A DNA stretch of 40,657 nt. It comes from Erythrobacter sp. ANT-B3C2. GTDB taxonomy: Bacteria > Pseudomonadota > Alphaproteobacteria > Sphingomonadales > Sphingomonadaceae. Below, one piece after another: positions 23,038-32,157 of this stretch; position 1 is the stretch's first letter, and every line of letters starts with the position of its first letter. The stretch is taken from positions 1 through 40,657 of the forward strand of contig LXQI01000026.1 of assembly GCA_001683845.1 (NCBI GenBank). Direction: 5' to 3'. The position numbers and the translations under genes were made by a program. The notes beneath the pieces are model-generated. The model did not search any database and was not told the origin of the DNA. It worked only from the letters and a program-made list of their open reading frames with translations.

Positions 23038-24365
23038 CAGCGGTCCTCGGAAAGGTTGATGGAAGATCCGGAGCCACCGCCGTCGCCAGAGCGGACGGCG
23101 TGGGCTGCGAGCATCGCGCCCTCCTTGAGCGAGCGGCCGCGGCGCGCGCGGCGCGCCCAGCCGGGCTCGCCGGACTTGTCGCTGTCGTTCGCGGGAGCGT
23201 CGGCAGACGGTGCTGCTTCGCCGCTGCCTGTTTCAGCAGTGCTGCCACTTGGTCCGGTGTCAGCGAGCGGCGCAGAGCCGCCAAGCTGCGAGACCGGTCC
23301 GCGTTGTTCGAGCGCAATTGGCCTGAGCGGCGAAGCCGCGGGCGCGGCACCTCCGCCGCCACTTGGTTCGGCACGGGGGGTCGGCGACCCTCCACCCGTC
23401 CCGGTCGGGCTCGCGCCACCGGCGCGCGATGCGCCGCCGACAACGCTGGCGCCACCACGCACCGCGCCGACCGCAGCGCCGCCGACCATGCGCGCCGCGC
23501 CCGCGGTCGCCATCGCCGCGCCGCCGGCAGCGAGGCCGGTGCCGACCGCCGCGCCGGCGCCGAGCTGCGGCCCGCCCGAAACGATGCCGTTAGCGATGCC
23601 GGGCGCGTAAATGCCGAGACTGAGCAGTGACAGCGCCCCGAGCACGAGCGCCATCGCGTCCTCGATGGTCGGCTCGGCCGCGAAGCCCGCAGTGAACTCG
23701 TCGAACAGCGTCGAGCCTATACCGACGACCACCGCCAGGACGAGCATCTTGACGCCCGAGGAGATGACGAGCCCGAGCACGCGCTCGGCCATAAAGGCGG
23801 TCTTGTTGAAGAGGCCGAACGGCACGAGCACGAAGCCGCAGAGCGTGGCGAGCTTGAACTCGATCAGGCTGATGAAGAGCTGGATCGCCAGCACGAAGAA
23901 CGACAGCATCACCACGCCCCAGGCGAACAGGAGCACGGCGATCTGGATGAAGTTCTCGAAGAACGAGATGTAACCCATCATGCCGGAGATCGATTCCAGG
24001 ATGGGTCGTCCGGCGTCGAACCCGACCTGCGCGACGCGGCCTGGCTGGAGGAACTCGGCAGCCGACAGGCTGGTGCCCGACGCTTTCAGGCCGAGCCCTG
24101 AGAAGCTCTCGAAGACAATGCGGGCCAGGTTGTTCCAGTTGCCAAGAATGAAGGCGAACGCGCCGACGAACAGCGTCTTCTTGACCAGGCGTGCGAGGAT
24201 GTCCTCGTCGGCACCCCAGGCCCAGAACAAGGCCGCGAGCGTCACGTCGATGACGATCAGCGTGGAGGCCAACCAGGCGACCTCGCCCTGCAGGAGCCCG
24301 AACCCGCTGTCGATGTAGCGGGTGAAGACGTCGAGGAAGCGGTCGATGACGCCGGTACCCTGCAT
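23037..24365 (-). CDS. trbL: TrbL (VirB6-like) conjugal transfer membrane protein
   Basis: The protein is 442 aa. It begins GVIDRFLDVFTRYIDSGFGLLQGEVAWLA and has about six membrane helices through residue 270, as in the TrbL/VirB6 inner-membrane channel subunit. The last about 170 residues are a low-complexity Gly/Ala/Ser/Pro-rich tail, typical of TrbL and variable between elements. It shares one base with trbF and one with the trbK-like gene. Confidence 0.94.
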   Translation of the reverse strand: MQGTGVIDRFLDVFTRYIDSGFGLLQGEVAWLASTLIVIDVTLAALFWAWGADEDILARLVKKTLFVGAFAFILGNWNNLARIVFESFSGLGLKASGTSLSAAEFLQPGRVAQVGFDAGRPILESISGMMGYISFFENFIQIAVLLFAWGVVMLSFFVLAIQLFISLIEFKLATLCGFVLVPFGLFNKTAFMAERVLGLVISSGVKMLVLAVVVGIGSTLFDEFTAGFAAEPTIEDAMALVLGALSLLSLGIYAPGIANGIVSGGPQLGAGAAVGTGLAAGGAAMATAGAARMVGGAAVGAVRGGASVVGGASRAGGASPTGTGGGSPTPRAEPSGGGGAAPAASPLRPIALEQRGPVSQLGGSAPLADTGPSGSTAETGSGEAAPSADAPANDSDKSGEPGWARRARRGRSLKEGAMLAAHAVRSGDGGGSGSSINLSEDR

Positions 24366-24655
24366 CAGCGTTGTCCTGCGAAGAGGCGGCGACGGTGCTC
24401 GATCCAGGCCCGGTGACAGGCGTCGTCTTCGAGCGCGGCGTAGCCGAGCCCGTTGCAGCGTTCGAACTCGGCGCGGAGCGGATCGACCGGTCGAACCGTC
24501 GCCGAAGGGCTGCGCGCGACGGCCCGCACCCCGTCGCTTGCAAGCCAGAACGCCAGCACGACGCAGAATAGCCCCACGCCGATCAGCCCGAGCAGGCGGA
24601 ACGTCCGTGCCTGCTTGTCGAGCTGTGCTTCCGAGAACCGTCGCCGCGAGTACAT
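24365..24655 (-). CDS. TrbK-alt-type putative entry exclusion protein
   Basis: The protein is 96 aa, with one membrane helix at about 20-42 (LLGLIGVGLFCVVLAFWLA) and a short periplasmic tail with two cysteines in RCNGLGYAALEDDACHRAW. Small proteins of this pattern between trbJ and trbL are annotated TrbK-alt and are thought to prevent redundant entry of the same element; that role is from family context, not shown here. Confidence 0.85.
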   Translation of the reverse strand: MYSRRRFSEAQLDKQARTFRLLGLIGVGLFCVVLAFWLASDGVRAVARSPSATVRPVDPLRAEFERCNGLGYAALEDDACHRAWIEHRRRLFAGQR

Positions 24656-24662
24656 AGCCGGT

Positions 24663-25403
24663 TCAGCGGTGGCCGAACATGTTCACGGTCGTTGGCTGGT
24701 AGCCGCGACCGGGCGCTAGAAATCGGCGGCGCTGCTCGCGCCCCTGATCGGCCGCAGCGGAACGCTCCGCGCCTTCCAGGGCCTGAGCCCGCCCTTGCGC
24801 GGCCATGACCGCGGTCAAGTCGGCGAGCTGCTGCGCCTGGAGCGCGAGTAGCTGGTTGCCGGCCTGCGTCGCCTGTAGCGCGCCGCTGGCGGACTGGCTG
24901 GAGGTGATCAGTGCCTGCATCTCGGCGCGGTTGGTGCCGATGTTGCCGACGACACCGGCCTGTACGCGAAGCGCGTCCTGGAGCGCGCCGACAGAGGTCG
25001 CCCAACGCTCGCGGGCGTTGCGGATCATAGCCTCGTTCGACTGGCCGCCGTTCGAGCCGTAGGTCGTCGTGAAAGCGCGGTCGATGTCGCGGACGTCGTA
25101 GGCGACGCGCTGCGCCTGGCCGAGGAGCTCTTGCGTCCGGCCGACCGACCGCTGCAGCGACTGCAGCGACGAATAGGGCAGCGAGGCGAGGTTGCGCGCC
25201 TGGTTGACCAGCATCTGCGCCTCGTTGGTGAGGCTCTGGATCTGGTTGTTGATTTGGTCGAGTGCGCGCGCCGCCTGCATGACGTTCTGGACGTGGTTGG
25301 TCGGGTCGTAGACGGCGATCTGCGCATGGGTCGGCACGGCGGCCGAGAACAGCGCGAGCGCGGCGACGCCGGCGGTGAGCAAGGAACGGGCACGAGTCTT
25401 CAT
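24663..25403 (-). CDS. trbJ: TrbJ (VirB5-like) conjugal transfer protein
   Basis: The protein is 246 aa with a cleavable signal (residues 1-27, ending THAQ), then VYDPTNHVQNVMQAARALDQINNQIQSL and long coiled-coil helices rich in Gln and Ala. The DIDRAFTTTY motif is typical of TrbJ. It is a minor pilus component that is exported to the periplasm. The start overlaps the trbE stop (ATGA). Confidence 0.94.
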   Translation of the reverse strand: MKTRARSLLTAGVAALALFSAAVPTHAQIAVYDPTNHVQNVMQAARALDQINNQIQSLTNEAQMLVNQARNLASLPYSSLQSLQRSVGRTQELLGQAQRVAYDVRDIDRAFTTTYGSNGGQSNEAMIRNARERWATSVGALQDALRVQAGVVGNIGTNRAEMQALITSSQSASGALQATQAGNQLLALQAQQLADLTAVMAAQGRAQALEGAERSAAADQGREQRRRFLAPGRGYQPTTVNMFGHR

Positions 25404-27841
25404 CGGACGGTCTCCGGCTGGGGTTGAGGATCGGTGATCAGGTCTGTCGCCCAGGCGACGCCGCGCGCTTCAAGCCAGGCGCGCGCGAACCCGGCGCGGC
25501 CGTGCTCGGCGACAAGTCGGGCGATGAGCGCCTGGTCGGACTTCGAGGACGCGGCGGTGAATGCCAGCGCGACCTCGCCGAGGCCGAGCTCGAACAGCCG
25601 GTTGCCGCGTCGCGACTGGCAGTAATAGTCGCGCTTGGGCGTCGCTCGGCTCAGGATCTCGATCTGGCGGTCGTTCAATCCGAACCGCCGGTAGATGCTC
25701 GCGATCTGCGGTTCGAGCGCGCGCTCGTTGGGCAGGAACAGTCGTGTCGGGCAGCTCTCGATGATGGCGGGCGCGATCGCCGAGCCGTCGATGTCGGCGA
25801 GGCTCTGAGTGGCGAAGATGACGCTCGCGTTCTTCTTGCGGAGTGTCTTCAGCCACTCGCGCAGTTGCCCGGCGAAGCCCTCGTCATCAAGCGCGAGCCA
25901 GCCCTCGTCGACGATCAGCAGCGTCGGTCGCCCGTCGAGCCGGTCCTCGATGCGGTGGAACAGGTAGGCGAGGACCGCCGCGGCCGCGCCCGTGCCGATC
26001 AGCCCTTCGGTCTCGAACGCCTGGACGTCCGCGTCGCCGATCCGCTCGGCCTCGGTGTCGAGCAGCCGGCCCCAAGGTCCGCCGACACAGTATGGCTTGA
26101 GCGCCTGCTTGAGCGTCTGGCTCTGGAGCAGGATCGACAGGCCGGTGAGCGTCCGCTCCTGCACCGGCGCTGATGCAAGGTTGGCGAGCGCCGACCAGAG
26201 CAGCTCCTTGACGTCGGGGGTAACGACGACCTTCTCGCGGGCGAGGATCGCGGCGACCCATTCGGCCGCCCAGGCGCGCTCATCGGCGGCGTCGATGGCA
26301 GCCAGAGGCTGCAGCGCGACGGGCTCGGCCGCGTCGTCGCCCAGCGAGCCGCCGAGATCGTGCCAGTCGCCGCCCATCGCGAGCGCGGCGGCGCGGATCG
26401 AGCCGCCGAAGTCGAACGCGAACACCTGCGCGCCCTCGTAACGGCGGAACTGCAGCGCCATGAGCGCCAGCAGCACCGACTTGCCCGCGCCCGTCGGACC
26501 AACCACGAGCGTGTGGCCGACGTCGCCGACATGGAGCGCGAAGCGGAACGGCGTCGAGCCTTCGGTCTTGGCTACGAGCAACGGGGCCGCCCCAAAATGC
26601 TCGTCACGTTCCGGCCCGGCCCAGACCGCCGAGAACGGCATCATGTGCGCGAGGTTGAGCGTCGAGATCGGTGGCTGCCGGACGTTGGCGTAGACGTGGC
26701 CGGGGAGCGAGCCGAGCCAGGCCTCGACCGCGTTCACCCGCTCGGTCATCGCGGTGAAGTCGCGGCCCTGGATGACCTTTTCGATCAGCCGCAGCCGCTC
26801 GTCCGCGATGCGGGCGCTCTCGTCCCAGACCGTCACCGTCGCGGTGACGTAAGCCGTGCCGACGAGGTCGGAGCCAAGCTCCTGGAGCGCGAGGTCGGCG
26901 TCCGCCGCCTTGTTCGACGCGTCCGAATCCATCAGCGCCGACGCCTCGTTCGTCATCACCTCCTTGAGGATCGCGGCGATCGACTTGCGCTTGGCAAACC
27001 ATTGCCGGCGGATGCGGCCGAGGACCTTGGTGGCCTCGGTCTTGTCCATGCAGATCGCACGGGTGACCCACCGATAGGGGAAGGCTAGCCTGTTCAGGTC
27101 GTCGAGCAGCCCCGGCCAGGTCTGGGTCGGGAACCCCATGACGGTAAGGGTACGCAGGTGCGCGTTGCCTAATCGGGGTTCGAGCCCGCCGACCAGCGGC
27201 TCGTCGACCAGGATGGCGTCGAGGTGCATCGGCGTCTCGGGGACGCGCACCTTGTGGTGACGGGTCGAAACGGTCGCGTGCAGGTAAGTGAGCGTCGCCG
27301 CGTCGGACAGCCACTCCGTCTCGGGCATGAACCCGTCGACCAGGTTCAGCACACGATCGGTACGATCGATGAAGCCCGCGAGCTGCTCGCGCCCGTCCAC
27401 ACCGCTTTTGTCTCGGCCCTCGTAGAGCCAGGCTTCGGCACGGGCGGCGTCCTCGGCCGGCGGCAGCCAGCAAAGCGTCAGGAAGTAGGAGGACTCGAAA
27501 TGCGCCCCGGCCTCGTCGAACTGTGCGCGGCGCTCCATCTCGACGAGCGCTGAGACGCCGTCGGGAAAGCTGCTTGAAGGGTATGCGCTCGCGGCATGGC
27601 GCTGCGCTTCGACGAAGATCGACCACCCAGACCCGAGCCTGCGCAGTGCGTTGTTAAGCCGCGATGTCGTCGAGACGAGCTCGGACGGGGTTGCCGAGTC
27701 CAGGTCGGGGCCGCGAAAGCGTGCAGTGCGCTGGAGGCTGCCGTCCTTGTTGAGGACGACGCCGTCGCCGACAAGCGCCGCCCAGGGCAGGAAGTCGGCA
27801 AGGCTCTGCGGTTTGGAGCGGTATTCGGCGAGGTTCAGCAC
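25400..27841 (-). CDS. trbE: TrbE (VirB4-like) conjugal transfer ATPase
   Basis: The protein is 813 aa from GTG 27841, which follows a GAGG eight bases before and starts seven bases after the trbD stop; an ATG at 27940 would lie inside trbD. Walker A is GPTGAGKS (448-455) and Walker B LLIVDEGW (641-648), with ATQS at 678-681. The N-terminal CagE/VirB4 domain precedes these. It powers pilus assembly and substrate transfer at the inner membrane. Confidence 0.96.
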   Translation of the reverse strand: MLNLAEYRSKPQSLADFLPWAALVGDGVVLNKDGSLQRTARFRGPDLDSATPSELVSTTSRLNNALRRLGSGWSIFVEAQRHAASAYPSSSFPDGVSALVEMERRAQFDEAGAHFESSYFLTLCWLPPAEDAARAEAWLYEGRDKSGVDGREQLAGFIDRTDRVLNLVDGFMPETEWLSDAATLTYLHATVSTRHHKVRVPETPMHLDAILVDEPLVGGLEPRLGNAHLRTLTVMGFPTQTWPGLLDDLNRLAFPYRWVTRAICMDKTEATKVLGRIRRQWFAKRKSIAAILKEVMTNEASALMDSDASNKAADADLALQELGSDLVGTAYVTATVTVWDESARIADERLRLIEKVIQGRDFTAMTERVNAVEAWLGSLPGHVYANVRQPPISTLNLAHMMPFSAVWAGPERDEHFGAAPLLVAKTEGSTPFRFALHVGDVGHTLVVGPTGAGKSVLLALMALQFRRYEGAQVFAFDFGGSIRAAALAMGGDWHDLGGSLGDDAAEPVALQPLAAIDAADERAWAAEWVAAILAREKVVVTPDVKELLWSALANLASAPVQERTLTGLSILLQSQTLKQALKPYCVGGPWGRLLDTEAERIGDADVQAFETEGLIGTGAAAAVLAYLFHRIEDRLDGRPTLLIVDEGWLALDDEGFAGQLREWLKTLRKKNASVIFATQSLADIDGSAIAPAIIESCPTRLFLPNERALEPQIASIYRRFGLNDRQIEILSRATPKRDYYCQSRRGNRLFELGLGEVALAFTAASSKSDQALIARLVAEHGRAGFARAWLEARGVAWATDLITDPQPQPETVR

Positions 27842-27848
27842 GCTGGCC

Positions 27849-28130
27849 TCACGCGCCGAGATGGGTGGGGTAGCGCAGGTGCCGGCGCACGACGTCGACG
27901 AACGAAGGGTCACGGCGCGCGGCGTAGACCGCGGCCGCATGCCCGATCAGCCACAGCAGCAGACCCGCCAGCCAGAGACGCAGGCCAAGGCCGAGCGCGG
28001 CAGCAAGCGTGCCGTTGATGATGGCCAGGGACCGCGGCGCGCCGCCGAGCAGGATCGGCTCGGTCAAGCTCCGCCGCACGGGCGCGTAGAAGCCGACTGC
28101 CGGCTCGCCACTCGTTTCCAGGCCGCTCAT
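27849..28130 (-). CDS. trbD: TrbD (VirB3-like) conjugal transfer protein
   Basis: The protein is 93 aa from ATG 28130, which shares a base with the trbC stop. VRRSLTEPILLGGAPRSLAIINGTLAAALGLGL is the typical VirB3 opening, followed by a two-helix membrane segment and a basic tail. It is an inner-membrane partner of the TrbE ATPase. Longer in-frame starts run through trbC. Confidence 0.93.
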   Translation of the reverse strand: MSGLETSGEPAVGFYAPVRRSLTEPILLGGAPRSLAIINGTLAAALGLGLRLWLAGLLLWLIGHAAAVYAARRDPSFVDVVRRHLRYPTHLGA

Positions 28131-28447
28131 CAGACGAGCGCCCCGCCGCCGAACGAGAAGAACGACAGGAAGAAGCTCGACGCCGCGAACGCGATCGAGA
28201 GCCCGAACACGATCTGGATGAGCTTGCGCGCGCCGCCCGACGTGTCTCCGAAGGCGAGCGTGAGGCCTGTGATGATGATGATCATCACCGCTATGATCTT
28301 GGCGACCGGACCCTGGATCGACTCCAGTATCGATTGAAGCGGGGCTTCCCACGGCATGTTCGACCCGGCGGCGTAGGCCGGCGCGGTCAGCCCCGCGAAG
28401 ACGAGGAACGAGGCGGCGCCGAACAGGCGCGAGCGAAGCTGGGTCAC
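28130..28447 (-). CDS. trbC: TrbC (VirB2-like) conjugative pilin
   Basis: The protein is 105 aa from GTG 28447, overlapping the trbB stop (GTGA). The signal-like N terminus ends at APAYAAG, then PWEAPLQSILESIQGPVAKIIAV and two long hydrophobic helices (about 47-65 and 78-100), as expected of a pilin that inserts in the inner membrane before polymerising. GLTLAFGDTSGGARKLIQIVFGLS is the diagnostic TrbC loop. Confidence 0.93.
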   Translation of the reverse strand: MTQLRSRLFGAASFLVFAGLTAPAYAAGSNMPWEAPLQSILESIQGPVAKIIAVMIIIITGLTLAFGDTSGGARKLIQIVFGLSIAFAASSFFLSFFSFGGGALV

Positions 28448-29466
28448 GATGGGTCTCCTGCAGGGGGATCGGTGAGCTGGGTGAGGCGGTAGTCGCCGGT
28501 CGGAGTGAGCCCCTCGATGCGGGCAAGTTCGGCGAGCCGGCGGGCGGAGCCGCGGCCGGCCAGGACGGCGACGAGGTTGATTGTCTCCGCGATCAGCGCG
28601 CGCGGGACAGTGACGACGGCTTCCTGGATGAGCTGTTCGAGCCGGCGGATCGCGCCGAGCGCCGAGCCTGCGTGGATGGTGCCGAGGCCGCCGGGGTGAC
28701 CCGTGCCCCACGCCTTCAAGAGGTCGAGCGCCTCGGCGCCGCGCACCTCGCCGATCGGGATGCGGTCGGGCCGGAGCCGAAGCGATGAGCGCACGAGATC
28801 GGACAGCGAGCAGACGCTGTCCTTGGTGCGGAGTGAGACCAGGTTGGGCGCGGAACACTGAAGCTCGCGCGTGTCCTCGATCAGGACGACGCGGTCGCTG
28901 CTCTTGGCGACTTCGGCCAGGAGCGCGTTGACCAGCGTGGTCTTGCCGGTGGAGGTGCCGCCGGCGACCAGGATGTTGGCGCGCGACCAGACGGCCTTGC
29001 GCAGGATCTTCGCCTGATCGGCCGTCAGGATGCCCGCCTCGACATAGCCGCCGAGCGTGAACACCGCGACCGCCGGACGGCGGATTGCGAACGTCGGCGC
29101 GGCGACGACTGGCGGAAGCAGACCCTCGAACCGCTCGCCGCTCTCGGGCAGCTCGGCCGAGACGCGAGGCGAGCCGGGATGGACCTCGGCCCCGACATGG
29201 TGAGCGACCAAATGGACGATGCGCTCGCCGTCGACCGCGCTCATCCGCTCGCCGGTATCCTCAAGGCCCCCGGCAAGCCGGTCGATCCAGAGCCGCCCGT
29301 CGGGGTTGAGCATGACCTCGGCGATCGAGGCGTCTTCCAGCCAAGCGCCGATACGAGGTCCGAGCGCGGTGCGCAGCATCCGCGCGCCGCGGCTGGCGGA
29401 CTCCGATCGAAGCGCGTGAATGGACAAGTGGGCGGCCCTCGAGTTGGGGCCGGTGCGGCGGCCCAT
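28444..29466 (-). CDS. trbB: TrbB (VirB11-like) secretion ATPase
   Basis: The protein is 340 aa from ATG 29466; the longer frame to 29655 would overlap the CopG gene and encodes non-family sequence. Walker A GGTSTGKT (169-176), Asp box LIEDTREL (195-202), Walker [10 protein letters not shown] (235-243) and His box [15 protein letters not shown] (254-268) are all intact. It is a hexameric cytoplasmic ATPase that energises the type IV channel. It is the first gene of the trb polycistron. Confidence 0.95.
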   Translation of the reverse strand: MGRRTGPNSRAAHLSIHALRSESASRGARMLRTALGPRIGAWLEDASIAEVMLNPDGRLWIDRLAGGLEDTGERMSAVDGERIVHLVAHHVGAEVHPGSPRVSAELPESGERFEGLLPPVVAAPTFAIRRPAVAVFTLGGYVEAGILTADQAKILRKAVWSRANILVAGGTSTGKTTLVNALLAEVAKSSDRVVLIEDTRELQCSAPNLVSLRTKDSVCSLSDLVRSSLRLRPDRIPIGEVRGAEALDLLKAWGTGHPGGLGTIHAGSALGAIRRLEQLIQEAVVTVPRALIAETINLVAVLAGRGSARRLAELARIEGLTPTGDYRLTQLTDPPAGDPS

Positions 29467-29572
29467 CGTTCGGGGCGGATACAGAGCGGCAGTTCGGGGC
29501 CGGTTCAACAAGCGCGTGGGCGTAGTAGGGTCCTGGCGTGCAGGGACAGGCGGACAGGCGGACGACCGATCG

Positions 29573-30019
29573 TCAGTGGTCCAAGGCAACTCCTTCTCCC
29601 GCGGTGTCGTCGGGATCGATGTCGCGCGTGACCTCGTCGGCGAGCCTCTGACCACGCGACATCCGGCGGCCGAGCGCGTCGAGGAAGCTTTCGTAGCGCT
29701 CGCGGCCCTTGGCCTGGGCTGCCGCCTGCTGCGCGTCGGGCAGAACCGGCGTCGCGGTCAGCCAGGCGCGGACGAACAGCGCCAGCGTCTCGACGGCAAA
29801 GCTCTGGTCGCGTTCGAGCCGCTCGACCTGGCGCACCAGCCGGTCGAGCCGTCGGCCGGTCGCCGCCTCCCAGCGATCCGCGTCGTCGGCGGTCAGGAAC
29901 GACAGGATCGCCGCTTCGCCGATCGTCGACTTGGGCTGCCGCTGCTTCTTCGCGAGCGCTTCGAGCCGGTCCATCATAGCGGCGTCGATGTAGACGGAGA
30001 TGCGCTGCTTGGCAGGCAT
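29573..30019 (-). CDS. CopG/ribbon-helix-helix family protein
   Basis: The protein is 148 aa with an N-terminal ribbon-helix-helix (QRISVYIDAAMMDRLEALAKKQRQPKSTIGEAAI, residues 5-40) and a helical C-terminal half. Genes of this type lie between traG and trbB in many proteobacterial ICEs. It probably binds DNA as a dimer to regulate transfer genes or assist the relaxosome; which of these is not shown. It starts two bases after the traG stop. Confidence 0.88.
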   Translation of the reverse strand: MPAKQRISVYIDAAMMDRLEALAKKQRQPKSTIGEAAILSFLTADDADRWEAATGRRLDRLVRQVERLERDQSFAVETLALFVRAWLTATPVLPDAQQAAAQAKGRERYESFLDALGRRMSRGQRLADEVTRDIDPDDTAGEGVALDH

Positions 30020-30021
30020 GG

Positions 30022-32034
30022 TCAGAGCGCGATGCCGTCGTCTGGGTCCATCGCCGCCTGCCGCGCCAGGGCGCGGCCGCGAAGAACCCGAGTGCGGATC
30101 GCATCCTCCTCTTCGAGGTCGGGCTCAAGGTCGGTTTCGGGGTCCTTATCGCGCTCCCGTTCGGACGCGATCGCCTCATGCTCGGGCAGCTCGGGCTCGC
30201 GCCGGATGCCGCTGTTGGCCTCGTCCTCTTCCCGCTGTCCCGATGAACCGGCAACCGATGCGTCCTTCCGCGCGACCGACGGCGGTGGCGGCAACCGGCT
30301 CCAATCGTCGGGAAGAATCGTCCGCCGTTCGCCACCTTCGGTGCTGCTGAGAGTCGCCGAGGCTTGTGGAGGCGGCAGGACGCGGGACGCGAGCTGCCTG
30401 TCTGCATAGTAGCGGGCCTTGGTGGCGCGGATCGGGTGAATGCCGGAGACGAGCACAAGCTCGTCGCTCGGCGGCAGCTGCATGACCTCACCTGGCGTGA
30501 GCAGCGGGCGCGCCGTCTCCTGACGCGAGACCATCAGGTGCCCGAGCCAGGGCGAGAGCCGGTGGCCGGCATAGTTCTTGGAGTCGCGGATCTCAGTCGC
30601 CGTGCCGAGCGCATCCGACACGCGCCGCGCGGTGCGCTCGTCGTTGGTCGCAAAGCTGACACGCACGTGGCAGTTGTCGAGGATCGCGTTGTTCGGGCCG
30701 TAAGCCTTCTCGATCTGGTTCAACGACTGCGCGATCAGGAAGGCGCGGATGCCGTAGCCGGCCATGAAGGCGAGCGCGGATTCGAAGAAGTCGAGCCGCC
30801 CGAGCGCCGGGAATTCGTCCAGCATCAAGAGCAGCTTGTGGCGGCGGCGTTTGCCCTCCAGCTCTTCGGTCAGGCGGCGGCCGACCTGATTAAGGATAAG
30901 CCGGACGAGCGGCTTGGTCCGGCTGATGTCGGATGGCGGCACGACGAGGTAGAGCGTGACCGGACGGCTGCTCTCGACGAGATCGGCGATCCGCCAGTCG
31001 CAGCGCGAGGTGACCTCCGCGACGACAGGGTCCCGGTAGAGGCCGAGGAACGACATCGCGGTCGAGAGAACGCCCGATCGCTCGTTCTCCGACTTGTTCA
31101 GGAGTTCTCGGGCAGCCGACGCCACCACCGGATGGACCGCCTCGCCGAGGTGGCGCGTGGTCATCATCGCCTGCAGCGTCGTCTCGATCGGGCGGCGGGG
31201 ATCGGACAGGAACGCGCCGACACCAGCGAGTGTCTTGTCCGTCTCGGCGTAGAGAACATGGAGAATGGCCCCGACGAGCAGCGCATGACTCGTCTTCTCC
31301 CAGTGGTTGCGCTTCTCCAACGCGCCTTCGGGGTCGACCAGGATGTCGGCGATGTTCTGGACGTCGCGTACTTCCCACGACCCTCGCCGCACTTCGAGCA
31401 ACGGGTTGTAGGCGTCCGAGCCGACCTGCGTCGGGTCGAACTTGAGCACGCGGCCGAAGCGGGTCCGCCAGCCGGCGGTCAGGCCGTAATTCTCACCCTT
31501 GATGTCGTGGACGATGCAGCTGCCCGCCCAGGTGAGCAGCGTCGGCACGACGAGGCCGACGCCCTTGCCGCTCCGCGTGGGCGCGAAGCAGAGCACATGC
31601 TCGGGACCGTCATGGCGCAAATATTCGCGGCCGAGACGTCCGAGCAGGACCCCGTCGGGACCCAGCAGACCGGCGGCGCGGATCTCGCGCGGGGTCGCCC
31701 AGCGCGCCGAGCCGTAGGTCGTGACCTCGCGGGCGTCCCGCGCTCGCCAGACCGACATGGCGATGGCGAGCGCGATCGAACCGAACCCGCCTGCCGCCGC
31801 GATGATCGCGCCTTCGTTGAAAACCTCTGGCGCGTAGGCATCGAACCAGTACCACCACCAGAAGAAGGCGGGCGGCGCGTAGACTGAGTGTCCTTCGATC
31901 ACGAACCATGGCGCGCCGAGCTGCGCCTGATAGCCGAGCTGCCACGCGGTCCACTGGGTCGCGCCCCAGGTGGTCGCGAGCACGAAGAGCGCGACGACGA
32001 GGATCTGCCCCCAGAGGATCTTTGTCGCCGGCAC
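30022..32034 (-). CDS. traG: TraG (VirD4-like) type IV coupling protein
   Basis: The protein is 670 aa from GTG 32034, five bases after GAGG; in-frame starts at 32040 and 32097 are alternatives. Two membrane segments occupy about 8-30 and 76-96. Walker A is APTRSGKGVG (151-160), followed by HDIKGENYGLTAGWR, and Walker B is LLLMLDEFPALG (401-412). The acidic C-terminal tail is low complexity. It couples the relaxase-DNA complex to the Trb channel. Confidence 0.95.
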   Translation of the reverse strand: MPATKILWGQILVVALFVLATTWGATQWTAWQLGYQAQLGAPWFVIEGHSVYAPPAFFWWWYWFDAYAPEVFNEGAIIAAAGGFGSIALAIAMSVWRARDAREVTTYGSARWATPREIRAAGLLGPDGVLLGRLGREYLRHDGPEHVLCFAPTRSGKGVGLVVPTLLTWAGSCIVHDIKGENYGLTAGWRTRFGRVLKFDPTQVGSDAYNPLLEVRRGSWEVRDVQNIADILVDPEGALEKRNHWEKTSHALLVGAILHVLYAETDKTLAGVGAFLSDPRRPIETTLQAMMTTRHLGEAVHPVVASAARELLNKSENERSGVLSTAMSFLGLYRDPVVAEVTSRCDWRIADLVESSRPVTLYLVVPPSDISRTKPLVRLILNQVGRRLTEELEGKRRRHKLLLMLDEFPALGRLDFFESALAFMAGYGIRAFLIAQSLNQIEKAYGPNNAILDNCHVRVSFATNDERTARRVSDALGTATEIRDSKNYAGHRLSPWLGHLMVSRQETARPLLTPGEVMQLPPSDELVLVSGIHPIRATKARYYADRQLASRVLPPPQASATLSSTEGGERRTILPDDWSRLPPPPSVARKDASVAGSSGQREEDEANSGIRREPELPEHEAIASERERDKDPETDLEPDLEEEDAIRTRVLRGRALARQAAMDPDDGIAL

Positions 32035-32122
32035 TCTCACCTCGCATGGCTGCGGGGCGATGACAGGGAGTATCGAACGGGCCAAAGCAACACACAACTC
32101 TTGCCGGTCGTGCTAGGGCGCG

Positions 32123-32145
32123 GTCCGCCGCGCAGATCGGCGGAC
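32123..32145. terminator. Hairpin downstream of the relaxase gene
   Basis: GTCCGCCG (32123-32130) pairs perfectly with CGGCGGAC (32138-32145) over a seven-base loop, 13 bp past the relaxase stop and before traG. There is no T-run, so it may attenuate rather than terminate. Confidence 0.45.
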
Positions 32146-32157
32146 ATTCGGAACGGC

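Noticed and set aside
29467-29655. N-terminal extension of trbB by 63 codons
   Set aside because: It overlaps the CopG gene and encodes disordered sequence not seen in TrbB/VirB11 proteins.
30364-31887. A 507-codon plus-strand frame opposite traG
   Set aside because: It is antisense to an intact VirD4-like coupling protein with both Walker motifs; the translation shows no family features.
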